A stretch of 64,000 nucleotides of DNA from an uncultured Alteromonadaceae bacterium (GCA_947501935.1 CANMXU010000005.1:208862-272861); one strand, 5' to 3'. Positions 28,710 to 37,440 are shown, counted from the first letter of the stretch. Program-made: numbers and translations. Notes: a model not told the origin generated them from the sequence alone.

Positions 28710-30125
28710 TTAATTAGCCGAGCTAAGCTTAAGTAACGCACCTAGTTTTTTAATCGCTTGTAAGCGTTTTCCCACCGTTGGATGATTAAAACTTAAACGC
28801 AGAAAATTTCGATAATAATCAGAGCAGGTAAAAAGACTGCCCGGCGTGATAACAATATTGGCTTTAACCGCTTCTAGATAAAGTTCAGCTGTGTCGATGT
28901 TTTTATCAAGTTCAAGCCACAAAGCAATCCCCCCTTCCGGTACAGTAAAACGAATAGTAGCTGGCCAATGTTTTAAAATAGCATCAATTAGTTGATTACG
29001 TTGATGGGCTAATTTTATCTTAAAATAGTCTAAATGTTTTCGATAGCCGCCACTGCTTATAAAGCTGGTAAGGCCTTGCTGCTGAGTTTGGCTACTGGCG
29101 AGCTGGCTAGTTAATTTTAAGCGCACCACCGCTTGTTGCCAACGTCCTGCGGCGATCCAGCCAATGCGTAAATCTCGTGACAACGACTTAGAAAAAGAAC
29201 TGCATAAAATCACTCTACTTTCACGGTCTAAACACTTTAGCGGTGCTACTGGCTCTTTAAAAGACAACTCGCCATAAATGTCGTCTTCAATAATAGCGAA
29301 GTCATACTCATTAGCTAAAGCGACCAGCGTTTGTTTATTTTCATCAGGCATAAGCGCACCTGAAGGAGTAGCAAAACTAGGTGTAACAATGCAGGCTTTT
29401 ATTGGCCATTGTTCAATAGCGTTGGCTAATTCATTAACATCAAGTCCGGTGGTGGGTGATGCTGAAATTTCAATAATATTAAGGTTAAGTTGCTCTAATA
29501 ATTGCACCACACCATAAAAAGCAGGGCTTTCTACCGCAACATTATCACCGGGTTCACAGGTGACTAATAACGCTAAAAATAGCGCATGCTGGCAGCCTGA
29601 AGTTATACATAAATCATCAGCATTAAGTTTAAGAGCGCGGTTTCGATAACGCTCAGATATTTGAAACCTTAACGCTTTTGACCCTAACGGAGAGTCGTAA
29701 TACATTGATTTTTCATGCATTGACTCTTTCAGTGCTCGACCAAGGTGGCGATTAAGCTCAAGTAAGTGTTTAGAGGCTTGTTCAGTAGAGCTTTTAGGTA
29801 AAATATCAAATGCTGCACTACGATACATAATGTCGTAAAACAAAAAAGGCACAGCAACTTTAGTTGGGTTAAAGTCGGGATATAACTGGTTTGGGAGCAA
29901 GTTGTTTTTTTCTTGAAAACTAACAAAAAAACCCACTTTGGCTTTTGCTGAAATTAAGCCTTTTTGCTCAAGCTCTGTTAACGCTCTGATCACGGTATTT
30001 TTAGAAACTTGATGTTCTTTAACTAAGGTTCTAATTGACGGAATTTTTTCACCATATAGCCATAATTTTTGGTTAATTTTAGCTTCAATAAAATCTACCA
30101 CGCCTTGAAAAATACAGTCCGACAT
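28710..30125 (-). CDS. MocR-type regulator (GntR HTH fused to aminotransferase domain)
   Basis: PLP-dependent transcription factor of 471 residues. The N-terminal GntR winged helix (about 5-70) contains GEKIPSIRTLVKEHQVSKNT. After a linker the fold-type I aminotransferase-like domain (about 100-465) keeps the PLP lysine at Lys313 in SSFSKSLSRDLRIGW and the upstream DDIYGEL. I chose the ATG at 30125 over an in-frame ATG at 30155 because GGAGG sits 5-6 bases before it and the alternative has no ribosome-binding site. MocR proteins usually control amino-acid, vitamin B6 or transport genes. It diverges from ccoG (138 bp apart), to which it need not be related. The ligand and targets are unknown. 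Confidence 0.88.
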   Translation of the reverse strand: MSDCIFQGVVDFIEAKINQKLWLYGEKIPSIRTLVKEHQVSKNTVIRALTELEQKGLISAKAKVGFFVSFQEKNNLLPNQLYPDFNPTKVAVPFLFYDIMYRSAAFDILPKSSTEQASKHLLELNRHLGRALKESMHEKSMYYDSPLGSKALRFQISERYRNRALKLNADDLCITSGCQHALFLALLVTCEPGDNVAVESPAFYGVVQLLEQLNLNIIEISASPTTGLDVNELANAIEQWPIKACIVTPSFATPSGALMPDENKQTLVALANEYDFAIIEDDIYGELSFKEPVAPLKCLDRESRVILCSSFSKSLSRDLRIGWIAAGRWQQAVVRLKLTSQLASSQTQQQGLTSFISSGGYRKHLDYFKIKLAHQRNQLIDAILKHWPATIRFTVPEGGIALWLELDKNIDTAELYLEAVKANIVITPGSLFTCSDYYRNFLRLSFNHPTVGKRLQAIKKLGALLKLSSAN

Positions 30126-30263
30126 TTCAACCTCCAACCAAACAACTGTACCCATTGTAAATTATTTTTTTGTCACTGTCTGGGCAAGGCTGAGTTTTAT
30201 AAAATAGTAGCCATAAAATTCCTCGCCAAAGTGTGCTGAATTACAGCATAACAAGGCTAATAA

Positions 30264-31742
30264 ATGATGAAGCTGCCAGTAATTATTGCCTCATCAATAA
30301 GGCTTCAGCCCATGAACTCTCCACATTTATCTGATAATAACGTTATTTTTCAAACAAAAAATATTGATAGCCGCGTCGACGGTCATATTTATGTAAAAGA
30401 GCAAAAAGGTTACTTTCAAGCCATTAGGCGCAAGCTCGGTTGGATATTAAGTTTACTATTTATCGCTATTCCCTTTATGCAATACCAAGGCGAACAAGCA
30501 ATATTATTTGATGTTGGCACGCAGAAAATTAATTTTTTTGCTTTGGCTTTTTACCCCCAAGATTTGATGATTCTAGCCTTGTTATTGTTATTTTCTGCCT
30601 TTGGCTTATTTTACCTTTCCAGCAAATACGGACGAGTATGGTGTGGCTATGTATGCCCACAAACTATTTGGACATTACTGTTTGTCTGGGTTGAGCATCG
30701 CGTTGAAGGCAACCGACAACAACGCATGCAATTAAATAAAGCGCCAACCTCCTTTAAAAAAATACGCTTAAAATTAGCTAAGCATTTTATCTGGCTAATA
30801 ATTTCGTTAATTACCGCAACGGTTTTTATGTCTTACTTCATTCCAGCCCACGAGATTTATCTCAATTTAGTTACCGGTGAATTAACCTCTTTAGTGATGT
30901 GGTGGATCGTTTTTTTCTGTGGCTGTACCTATGTAAATGCCGGCTGGATTCGTGAAAAAATGTGTGAACATATGTGCCCGTATGCTCGCTTTCAATCGGT
31001 AATGTTTAATAAAAACAGTAAAATTATTAGCTACGATAACCAGCGCGGTGAAAACCGAGGACCACGAAAAATTGGCGCAACCACAGACAACAGAGAAAAC
31101 GCTCTTGGCGATTGTGTTGACTGTAAGTTATGTGTGCAAGTGTGTCCGGTGGGCATAGATATTCGTAACGGCCTGCAGTACGAATGCATAAGCTGCGGTT
31201 TGTGCATTGACGCTTGCGATCAAACTATGGAGAAGTTTTCGTATAAAAAAGGTTTGATAAAATACACTAGCGAGAGCCAAGTTAGCGATAAAAAATCAAC
31301 CAGTGTTTCCTACGCTATAGTGATGTTAGCTATTGTGTCGGCCTTTTATTTTTGGTTTGACAGCCGGAGTATATTTGAAGTTTCTATTACTAAAGACCGT
31401 CAGGCTTTATATCGTGAGACTAATGAAGGCAATATTGAAAACTACTTTCAAATTAAGTTATTTAATAAGAGCAAAAGTTCTGAACTGGTAAAGATAAAAC
31501 TGGCCAATGCAGAAGCATCACCAGCGCAAAGAACATCTAATTTAGCTCAGCAATTACAGCTAAAATTATCGCCCAGAGCTAGTACCAGCCTTAAGGTTGA
31601 ACCAAATAGCAGCGCCTTAATAAATGTAACGGTGCAATCACCCAAGGGCTTTAAAAAGAGCATGACCGAGTTTGACTTTGTTTTTGAAAATATTAAAGGC
31701 GAGCTTTTGTTCAAGAAAAAGTCTACTTTTCATGCCATGTGA
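30264..31742 (+). CDS. ccoG: Cytochrome c oxidase accessory protein CcoG (RdxA/FixG)
   Basis: Membrane-bound iron-sulfur protein of 492 residues needed for copper handling during assembly of cbb3-type oxidase. Hydrophobic helices lie at about 60-80, 95-115, 165-190 and 205-225. RVWCGYVCPQTIW is the family hallmark and EKMCEHMCPYARFQ follows. Two 4Fe-4S ferredoxin motifs are complete: C284, C287, C290, C294 and C308, C311, C314, C318. A further helix at about 355 leads into a C-terminal periplasmic Ig-like domain. The ATG at 30264 has AAGG 7 bases upstream; an ATG at 30312 with its own AAGG is an alternative start. No ccoNOPQ or ccoIS genes are in the window, so ccoG stands apart from the oxidase operon. 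Confidence 0.93.
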   Translation: MMKLPVIIASSIRLQPMNSPHLSDNNVIFQTKNIDSRVDGHIYVKEQKGYFQAIRRKLGWILSLLFIAIPFMQYQGEQAILFDVGTQKINFFALAFYPQDLMILALLLLFSAFGLFYLSSKYGRVWCGYVCPQTIWTLLFVWVEHRVEGNRQQRMQLNKAPTSFKKIRLKLAKHFIWLIISLITATVFMSYFIPAHEIYLNLVTGELTSLVMWWIVFFCGCTYVNAGWIREKMCEHMCPYARFQSVMFNKNSKIISYDNQRGENRGPRKIGATTDNRENALGDCVDCKLCVQVCPVGIDIRNGLQYECISCGLCIDACDQTMEKFSYKKGLIKYTSESQVSDKKSTSVSYAIVMLAIVSAFYFWFDSRSIFEVSITKDRQALYRETNEGNIENYFQIKLFNKSKSSELVKIKLANAEASPAQRTSNLAQQLQLKLSPRASTSLKVEPNSSALINVTVQSPKGFKKSMTEFDFVFENIKGELLFKKKSTFHAM

Positions 31743-31756
31743 ACGCTTTAGATAAT

Positions 31757-31795
31757 AAAAAGCCTTAGTGAAATAACTAAGGCTTTCTTATTTTT
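31757..31795. terminator. Bidirectional terminator between ccoG and lldD
   Basis: An 11-bp perfect stem, AAAGCCTTAGT / ACTAAGGCTTT. Leftward it is followed by a T-rich tract (best in that direction), rightward by CTTATTTTT. It serves ccoG and, beyond the heptamer array, lldD. Confidence 0.85.
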
Positions 31796-31820
31796 GAACG
31801 GCACTGCCAGACAATGATAA

Positions 31821-31939
31821 CTTACTACTTACTACTTACTACTTATTACTTACTACTTACTGCTTATCACTTACAGCTTATTACTTGCAGCTTACTTCTT
31901 ACAGCTTATCACTTACTGCTTATGGCTAGCTACTTACAG
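31821..31939. repeat. Heptanucleotide tandem array B (CTTNNNN)
   Basis: Seventeen head-to-tail 7-bp units. All but one (CTAGCTA) begin with CTT: CTTACTA predominates at the left, then variants such as CTTATTA, CTTACTG, CTTATCA, CTTACAG and CTTGCAG. It ends 2 bp before the lldD stop codon (31942-31944), with the bidirectional terminator at 31757-31795 on its other side. This is the same placement as array A next to aspA. The last four positions of each unit vary while CTT and the 7-bp spacing stay fixed. Confidence 0.95.
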
Positions 31940-31941
31940 CT

Positions 31942-33096
31942 TTAGTACTCAATTAAATCACGGTTAATATCGGCAATTTTATTAACGCCCATTAGCGCCA
32001 TGCTCACTTCTATTTCTTTTTGAAAAATAGCTAACTGGTCATTTAAGCCAGACTCACCGCGTGCAGCTAAAGCGTTGATCCACGGACGACCAATAAGTAC
32101 GCCGTTCGCACCGAGCGCTACGGCTTTAACCACATCAACACCGCTTCTTATTCCACCGTCCATATACACTTCTGTTTGTCCGCCAACGGCACTGGCAATA
32201 TCGGGTAGTTTAGAAATTGTAGAAGCAACGCTGTCGAGCTGACGCCCACCATGATTAGAAACTAATACCGCGTCAGCACCGGCATCTACAGCCGCTTTGG
32301 CATCATCAACTTCCATTACGCCTTTAATCATCAATTTGCCTTTCCATACCGAACGTAACCAAGCAATATCTTGCCAAGTTACCGTAGGATCAAATTGATC
32401 ATCAATAAATTGTTTATAAGCATTAAGATCATTGGGATTAGGCACAACATCTTTTAAGTTACCAAAAATTAGCGGCTGCCCTCTTAATGCCACATCAGCA
32501 ACCCAACGCGGACGAGTAACTATTTGCTGAACTTTCGCTATTTGACCACTAAAACGGTTTGATAACATACCATTACGGGTATCTGAATGACGCATTCCTG
32601 CTACGGCTAAATCAACAGTAAAAACTAAAGTAGTACAGCCAGCAGCTTCTGCGCGCTTTAATAAGTCGAGAATAATATCGCGGTCACGCAACATATAAAG
32701 CTGAAACCAAAAAGGTGAATTGGTCGCTGCTTGAATTTCATCAACCGGACATATTCCTACGGTAGATGCAGTAAAAGGAACACCGGCAGTTTTAGCCGCT
32801 TTGGCACCTAAAACTTCGCCACGCCTTGCCATCATCCCAGCCATACCTACTGGCGCTAATGCCAACGGCATTGACGCTTGTTGGCCTAATAAACGGGTAC
32901 TGGTGTCGATGTTGCTCACATCGCGCATGACATGCTGTTTAAGGTGATATTTAGTAAAGTCGTTAGTATTGGCACGCAGCGTATCTTGATTATTTGCACC
33001 GCCGTCGATGTATTCAAATAAAAATCTTGGTAAGCGTTTTTTAGCTAAATAACGATAATCCTCTGGTGTTACCGGATTGACAATATTATGACTCAT
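31942..33096 (-). CDS. lldD: FMN-dependent L-lactate dehydrogenase
   Basis: Flavoenzyme of 384 residues in the alpha-hydroxy-acid dehydrogenase family, oxidising L-lactate to pyruvate and passing electrons to the quinone pool at the inner membrane. It is an FMN-binding TIM barrel spanning the whole protein: RFLFEYIDGGAN at the start, ALAPVGMAGM, FWFQLYML, LMIKGVMEVDDAK, and the active-site segment VLVSNHGGRQLD with the catalytic His282. Near the end, VYMDGGIRSGVDV binds the phosphate. Length and order fit LldD of other gammaproteobacteria. No lactate permease or lldR is adjacent. A 53-bp element 108-160 bp upstream recurs upstream of the BASS transporter gene. The 3' end abuts heptamer array B. 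Confidence 0.92.
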   Translation of the reverse strand: MSHNIVNPVTPEDYRYLAKKRLPRFLFEYIDGGANNQDTLRANTNDFTKYHLKQHVMRDVSNIDTSTRLLGQQASMPLALAPVGMAGMMARRGEVLGAKAAKTAGVPFTASTVGICPVDEIQAATNSPFWFQLYMLRDRDIILDLLKRAEAAGCTTLVFTVDLAVAGMRHSDTRNGMLSNRFSGQIAKVQQIVTRPRWVADVALRGQPLIFGNLKDVVPNPNDLNAYKQFIDDQFDPTVTWQDIAWLRSVWKGKLMIKGVMEVDDAKAAVDAGADAVLVSNHGGRQLDSVASTISKLPDIASAVGGQTEVYMDGGIRSGVDVVKAVALGANGVLIGRPWINALAARGESGLNDQLAIFQKEIEVSMALMGVNKIADINRDLIEY

Positions 33097-33203
33097 GCTG
33101 TGATACCCATTGTTGATATTATTTTATAGTGATAAAAGCGGCGATGTTTAACGTCTTTCATCTTTATTGTTATGGAATGCTTAGTAATATTACATTCTCT
33201 TAC

Positions 33204-33256
33204 AACCATAGTGCCGCACAAGTTAGCGCTATTCTGTCAACTTTCTAACAATTGAA
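33204..33256 (-). repeat. Shared 53-bp upstream element, copy 1 (lldD)
   Basis: This segment matches 37620-37672 at 42 of 53 positions without gaps. The 28-bp core, CTATTCTGTCAACT, two variable bases, then CTAACAATTGAA, differs only in those two. On the minus strand, the direction of the downstream gene, it contains TTGACA. It lies 108 bp or more upstream of the lldD start. Confidence 0.7.
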
Positions 33257-33525
33257 AATTGTATAAAGAGTTAACAAGTTACACTGTATAAATATTATTC
33301 ACCTTGGCAAGTTATTCACAGTTACTCCAGCCTTGAATTCAATCAATGCTTTTATTGAATTCTTACATTCATTTTAGCTTAAAAGAACGAAGGGGATGAA
33401 CTAGATTTTCTAGCAGTGATTAATATTTAATTATTGATGATGGGGATAGATGAAGAGTACTGGTAGGCAGCTATTTTTTGAAACTAGCTATAAATAATTA
33501 GAAAGGAGCTTTGTCGAAACATAAT

Positions 33526-33560
33526 AGAAAAAGCCCTTAGCCTGTGCAGCCAAGGGCTTG
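33526..33560 (-). terminator. Terminator of the 722-residue CBM96-type protein gene
   Basis: On the minus strand the stem AAGCCCTTGGC / GCTAAGGGCTT is followed by a T-rich tail (A run at 33527-33532). It lies about 30 bp after the stop codon at 33590. Confidence 0.85.
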
Positions 33561-33589
33561 CTTAATAGTTAATAATAACCAGTTTATTG

Positions 33590-35758
33590 CTACTGGTAAT
33601 TAACCGTTAATTGCGGGCTGAAACTACTTTCTTTTGACGATAACTTGATTAAGTTTTTATTCGAGGCACCTAAAACAAGTGTTACATTTTCATCACTGCG
33701 TTGGTTAATAAAGTCAGTAATGTCTACTTCAAGCCAACCACTTTGCGTTAATTCAACCGTAGTAACTATTTCACCTAATCCGGGTTGATTAAGCCAATTC
33801 AACTCACTTTCTTGCCATTGCCCAGTTAAAGCCGCATAAGCAGTTAACTGGCTAACACCAACATCAGTGATATCAGTTTCTACATACACACTTAAAATGG
33901 CTTGAGTGGCATTACTGACTTGTTCTGAAATATTAAAACTAAGGTAGCTAAAGTTCGCTTCGCCTGACTTTTCTTTTAACCTTAAGGTATTGTTATCACC
34001 TTTATTGTCGCTAGGTTTATTTTCAATAACTGATGAGTCTTGTACAGGCGTTACTACTAACTCTTTTTCAGTTTCGAATGACCAAGTTTCTCCGGCTACT
34101 ACACCTTTTTCAGTAACATTATCAACTCGCCAAAAGTAAGTTGAATTTTTTTCAATCAGCTCAGGTACACATTCGGCAGCAGTTGTTGAGCAAATCAGCG
34201 TCAAGTTATCAGCATCTTTACCAAAATAAACATTAGCATTGGTTATTTGTAAGCCGTCTTGCCAAGATAGATTTTGCGAAGGGGTAATATTAACAGCGCC
34301 ATCTTCCGGGCTAGGCTTACGTGCAGCCGTTGGGTCTAAGTGATCTAATATCACTTGGTACAAGCTTTTCCCCCCATAAATGCCCTCTTCACTGGTAAAG
34401 GTAGTATCTAACGTCCACCAAGATGCATTATAAACCGGCCAAACAAAGGTAAAACCGTAAACATCTTGCAGTTTGCCTATCTCAATTAATTTATCTGCTT
34501 GCTCATCCACTGGCAGCATAGAAAACTCGAAAGCTGGGCTTTTAAAGTCTAGATACAAAACAATATCTTCGATTGACGCATTCATGGCGATTTTTTGGAA
34601 AGCAGACATGCTAGGTAAAAAATCATCATGGTTAACCCCAAACGCACCAACAGTAATCATGTCATAACTATTGGTATTGCCGCCAATATAGTTAGTGGCA
34701 ATTTCCAAGCCCATGGCTTTTAGTCTGGCTAACATTGCAGCAATTTCTTCATCGCTATGATTATCACTAAACTCTCCGCCCCAATTATCTAAGCTAATTT
34801 TACGTATTGGCTTTTTAAGCGGTAAATTATATAAGTTGTCTATAACCGCCCAAAAGGCATTATCTGGATATTCAGTGCTCCAATCATTCACCAGATCAAA
34901 ATAGTGTAAGCTCACCCGAGGCGTTAAAATACAGTCACATATCTCTTGGCTTTTATCGAGGAATTCAACAGTGGTCATTTCCGCTTCACCTTCACGAACA
35001 GGCACTAACTTATTACCATCAAACGGACCAGCAATATAGCGCTCTAATTCTTTTGGCTGGGTATCTCTGATCATGTCAAAAACATCGTGTGCCGTTAAGC
35101 CATCCATATTCCACGTACCCGAAATCCCGTGTATACCTTTATTTTGCAAGGGTCTTAAGCGAATGTAATTCCCCTTAGGCGCATAACTGCTAGCTTGATT
35201 TAAAGAAACATCTAATGCTTCTACTCTAAACTGTTCATTTAAACTTGGATCTTTAAGCTTAATTTGTAATAGCTCATTAGCTGGCAGTTTACTTTGAATG
35301 AGTCCTGAATTATTTGATGTTATTTCTCCCCACTCTTGAGCGCCAACTTTATAATTAACCACTGAAACATTATCCATACCGGTGAGATAAACAGTATTAA
35401 GATATACGTCGTGGTCAAAGCTAATATTTAGCACTTCTTCACCATTAATATCACCTTTTTTGGTGCCACTAATGCCAATACCGCCGTACCTGCTCATCAT
35501 TAATTGTTCAGCTGCTGAACCAGCAGTTGTTAATGTTACCTGCACATTTTCAGCGCCTAAAGATACCGAGTAGCTGCTATAAAGCGAATCAGTCGTTTTT
35601 TTATAATGCCCTTGGCTGGTTTCCAGCCACTCAATATCGGCGCCAGAATTGGTTGGGTCACCACTTTTACCAAGCTTAAAAAAAATAGGATCTGCCATTG
35701 CATTAAGTGCAAATAGCGACATAGAAATAAGCGCGAGTTTCTTTGAGTTAAAAGTCAT
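33590..35758 (-). CDS. Secreted multidomain protein with C-terminal DNRLRE/CBM96-like domain
   Basis: Protein of 722 residues that I cannot assign to a named enzyme. The signal peptide is KKLALISMSLFALNAMA. An N-terminal beta-rich region (about 25-190) has no motif I recognise. A central part (about 200-480) with IRLRPLQNKGIHGISGTW, ISLDNWGGEFSDN and LEIATNYIGGNTNS looks like a TIM-barrel hydrolase fold. A fibronectin-III-like domain (about 490-570, with TYFWRVDNVTEKG) follows. The C-terminal domain (about 575-722, NTLRLKEKSGEANFSYLSF) matches the DNRLRE/CBM96 type, which binds polysaccharide in marine carbohydrate-active enzymes. A secreted glycan-active or glycan-binding role is likely but inferred. 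AAGG lies just before the ATG. It is monocistronic. Confidence 0.65.
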   Translation of the reverse strand: MTFNSKKLALISMSLFALNAMADPIFFKLGKSGDPTNSGADIEWLETSQGHYKKTTDSLYSSYSVSLGAENVQVTLTTAGSAAEQLMMSRYGGIGISGTKKGDINGEEVLNISFDHDVYLNTVYLTGMDNVSVVNYKVGAQEWGEITSNNSGLIQSKLPANELLQIKLKDPSLNEQFRVEALDVSLNQASSYAPKGNYIRLRPLQNKGIHGISGTWNMDGLTAHDVFDMIRDTQPKELERYIAGPFDGNKLVPVREGEAEMTTVEFLDKSQEICDCILTPRVSLHYFDLVNDWSTEYPDNAFWAVIDNLYNLPLKKPIRKISLDNWGGEFSDNHSDEEIAAMLARLKAMGLEIATNYIGGNTNSYDMITVGAFGVNHDDFLPSMSAFQKIAMNASIEDIVLYLDFKSPAFEFSMLPVDEQADKLIEIGKLQDVYGFTFVWPVYNASWWTLDTTFTSEEGIYGGKSLYQVILDHLDPTAARKPSPEDGAVNITPSQNLSWQDGLQITNANVYFGKDADNLTLICSTTAAECVPELIEKNSTYFWRVDNVTEKGVVAGETWSFETEKELVVTPVQDSSVIENKPSDNKGDNNTLRLKEKSGEANFSYLSFNISEQVSNATQAILSVYVETDITDVGVSQLTAYAALTGQWQESELNWLNQPGLGEIVTTVELTQSGWLEVDITDFINQRSDENVTLVLGASNKNLIKLSSKESSFSPQLTVNYQ

Positions 35759-36193
35759 ACCTTGTCCTTTTACCTACATAACACTTAAGCACTATGGTTA
35801 ATAATTTCTTTAAGAGATCATCAACTAAGCAACAAAGTGAGTAGGTAGAAATAAATTTAAAATAAGTGGTTAGAGTTATCGCGTTACTGAAGCGATAAAA
35901 ATTACCTTACGAGGTTTAATTCAAGGCATTATTTAGATAAATATACGCGTTAAAAAGACAGGTATGAGTGGTTGATAATTGCTGTTCAAGCTGTGATTGT
36001 TGCTTTTATCAGAAAAACTAACTTGCCGTTTTTCTCTGTTTATTACATTTTTTATATCCATATTATGCACCGTCAAATGTGAAGTCATTTATAAAAGCAA
36101 TACTTAACTGTGTAAGTACTAGCTTTCACGCACAAGGCCATTTATTAATAGCATTGCAAGATGCGAAAATATCTTTGAATAAAATATCTTCAA

Positions 36194-36207
36194 TACCAAT
36201 ATTGGTA
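36194..36207. promoter_or_regulatory. Perfect 14-bp palindrome TACCAATATTGGTA (operator candidate)
   Basis: A perfect dyad without spacer. A further ATTGGTAT half-site follows within about 55 bp. It lies about 436 bp upstream of the CBM96-type gene and 295 bp beyond the BASS stop codon. The symmetry suggests a dimeric repressor site, but no local regulator gene points to it. Confidence 0.35.
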
Positions 36208-36411
36208 ACAGGTGCAATTTTGTCAAGATTATTGTTTTAGTTATGTTTGACTTTATTGGTATATAGCTCCAATTAAATATGCTTCAACAGCCTAAGCACA
36301 AGGCTGCGTAGTAAAATAGACAAGTGATTTTTTTGATGAGATTACTTTGTTACACAATTGTAAGGTTAGATATTATTTAGGAATAAAAAAACTTAAAAAT
36401 GACATAGTTTG

Positions 36412-36463
36412 CAGCAAACTTTCATGAGCAAATTGCTAGAGAAAGTTTGCTGAATAGTTTTTT
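36412..36463 (+). terminator. Hairpin with T run, orientation unclear
   Basis: A 12-bp perfect inverted repeat, CAGCAAACTTTC / GAAAGTTTGCTG, has a 17-base loop that itself contains GCAA/TTGC. It is followed after 5 bases by TTTTTT on the plus strand. The T run implies rightward termination, yet the adjacent gene (stop codon at 36502) is leftward. It may act as the 3' hairpin of that transcript without a proper U tract. Confidence 0.5.
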
Positions 36464-36501
36464 ATTTATATCGACTGATTAATATAAAGTGGTTTAGCTA
36501 A

Positions 36502-37398
36502 CTAGTTATTATTGGCAGTTTCAAGCTTAGCAGCACTTCTATTTTCTTTATATTTTAGTAGCCACACAAACGCAGCTCCTGTAGCAAACATCAATAAAGA
36601 ATAACACGTGGGAGCAATGGCCATTTCGGTATTTTCTAACAAGGTTAAGGCGATTACGACCGCCAGAGCACCATTTTGCAAACCCACTTCAATTGAAATA
36701 GTTTTACTTTGCGCTTCACTTAAATTAGCAAGTTTTGCCATACCATAACCAAATGCCATACAAGCAATATTTAAGACTAAAGCAGCTAACCCAGCTTGAG
36801 CAAAATATCCGGCCATGTGATCAATATTTTTAGCAAAAATTCCGGCAATAATTAAAAATAGGAAAATCACCGAAAAGCGTTTCACGTATTTTTCAGCTTG
36901 TTGAGAAAATTTCGGCTGATAAGCATTAATTACCATACCAATAGCAACCGGAATAATAGTGATCACTACCAATTGCACAATAGTTTTTAAAATGGGCAAT
37001 TCAATTTGTTGCTCTGATCCCATCAATAACTGCATAAACAATACGATCATCAAGGGTACGGTAAAAGGAGCAATTAAACTCACCACAGACGTAAGGGTAA
37101 CTGAAAGGGCAATATCGCCTTTGGCTAAATAAGTAAATAAATTAGAAACCGTACCGCCGGGTGATAACGACAAAATCATCAACCCCACCGCCAATGCACC
37201 AGTTAAGCCAAATAAAACCGCGACAGCATAAGCTAATATAGGCAGCATCACCATTTGAGCAAATACCCCTAATGCCACCGCTTTAGGACGGACAAACACT
37301 AAGGAAAAATCTCTCAATTTAAGCGACAACCCCATACCTAACATAATAATAAAGAGGGAACCGGGGAGAATAAATTGGATAATAAAATCTGATTTCAT
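36502..37398 (-). CDS. BASS-family (bile acid:sodium symporter-like) transporter
   Basis: Inner-membrane transporter of 298 residues with about nine hydrophobic helices. The family signatures are clear: LSPGGTVSNLFTYLAKGDIA, then LSVTLTSVVSLIAPFTVPL in the first half, and ISIEVGLQNGALAVVIAL in the second, which contribute the two crossing helices and sodium sites. Bacterial members import organic anions such as pyruvate, keto acids or sterol-type acids with sodium; the substrate here is unknown. It shares a 53-bp upstream element with lldD, which would fit a monocarboxylate. That is speculative. The gene is monocistronic and ends with a hydrophilic tail. Confidence 0.88.
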   Translation of the reverse strand: MKSDFIIQFILPGSLFIIMLGMGLSLKLRDFSLVFVRPKAVALGVFAQMVMLPILAYAVAVLFGLTGALAVGLMILSLSPGGTVSNLFTYLAKGDIALSVTLTSVVSLIAPFTVPLMIVLFMQLLMGSEQQIELPILKTIVQLVVITIIPVAIGMVINAYQPKFSQQAEKYVKRFSVIFLFLIIAGIFAKNIDHMAGYFAQAGLAALVLNIACMAFGYGMAKLANLSEAQSKTISIEVGLQNGALAVVIALTLLENTEMAIAPTCYSLLMFATGAAFVWLLKYKENRSAAKLETANNN

Positions 37399-37440
37399 AA
37401 TTACTTTGTCTTTTTTATTGATAAGAATTTAAAATGACAT

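Larger units (their letters stand above)
33097..33589. other. Intergenic region upstream of lldD
   Basis: A 493-bp gap without a gene. It contains repeat element copy 1 (33204-33256) in the lldD upstream region and, at its right end, the terminator of the CBM96-type gene (33526-33560). Confidence 0.6.
35759..36501. other. Long intergenic region with palindromes
   Basis: 743 bp without a convincing gene. It includes the 14-bp perfect palindrome TACCAATATTGGTA (36194-36207) with a half-site TATTGGTAT about 50 bp to its right, and a 12-bp inverted repeat with a T run (36412-36463). Otherwise it is AT-rich and featureless. Confidence 0.55.

Noticed and set aside
30126..30155. ATG at 30155 as the MocR start
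   Set aside because: There is no Shine-Dalgarno sequence before it, whereas GGAGG sits correctly before the ATG at 30125, and family proteins start close to that point.
33195..33225. Sigma-54 promoter (GGCAC...TTGT) within the lldD upstream element
   Set aside because: Copy 1 partly fits the -24/-12 pattern, but the second copy upstream of the BASS gene does not keep it, and the -12 element is imperfect in both.
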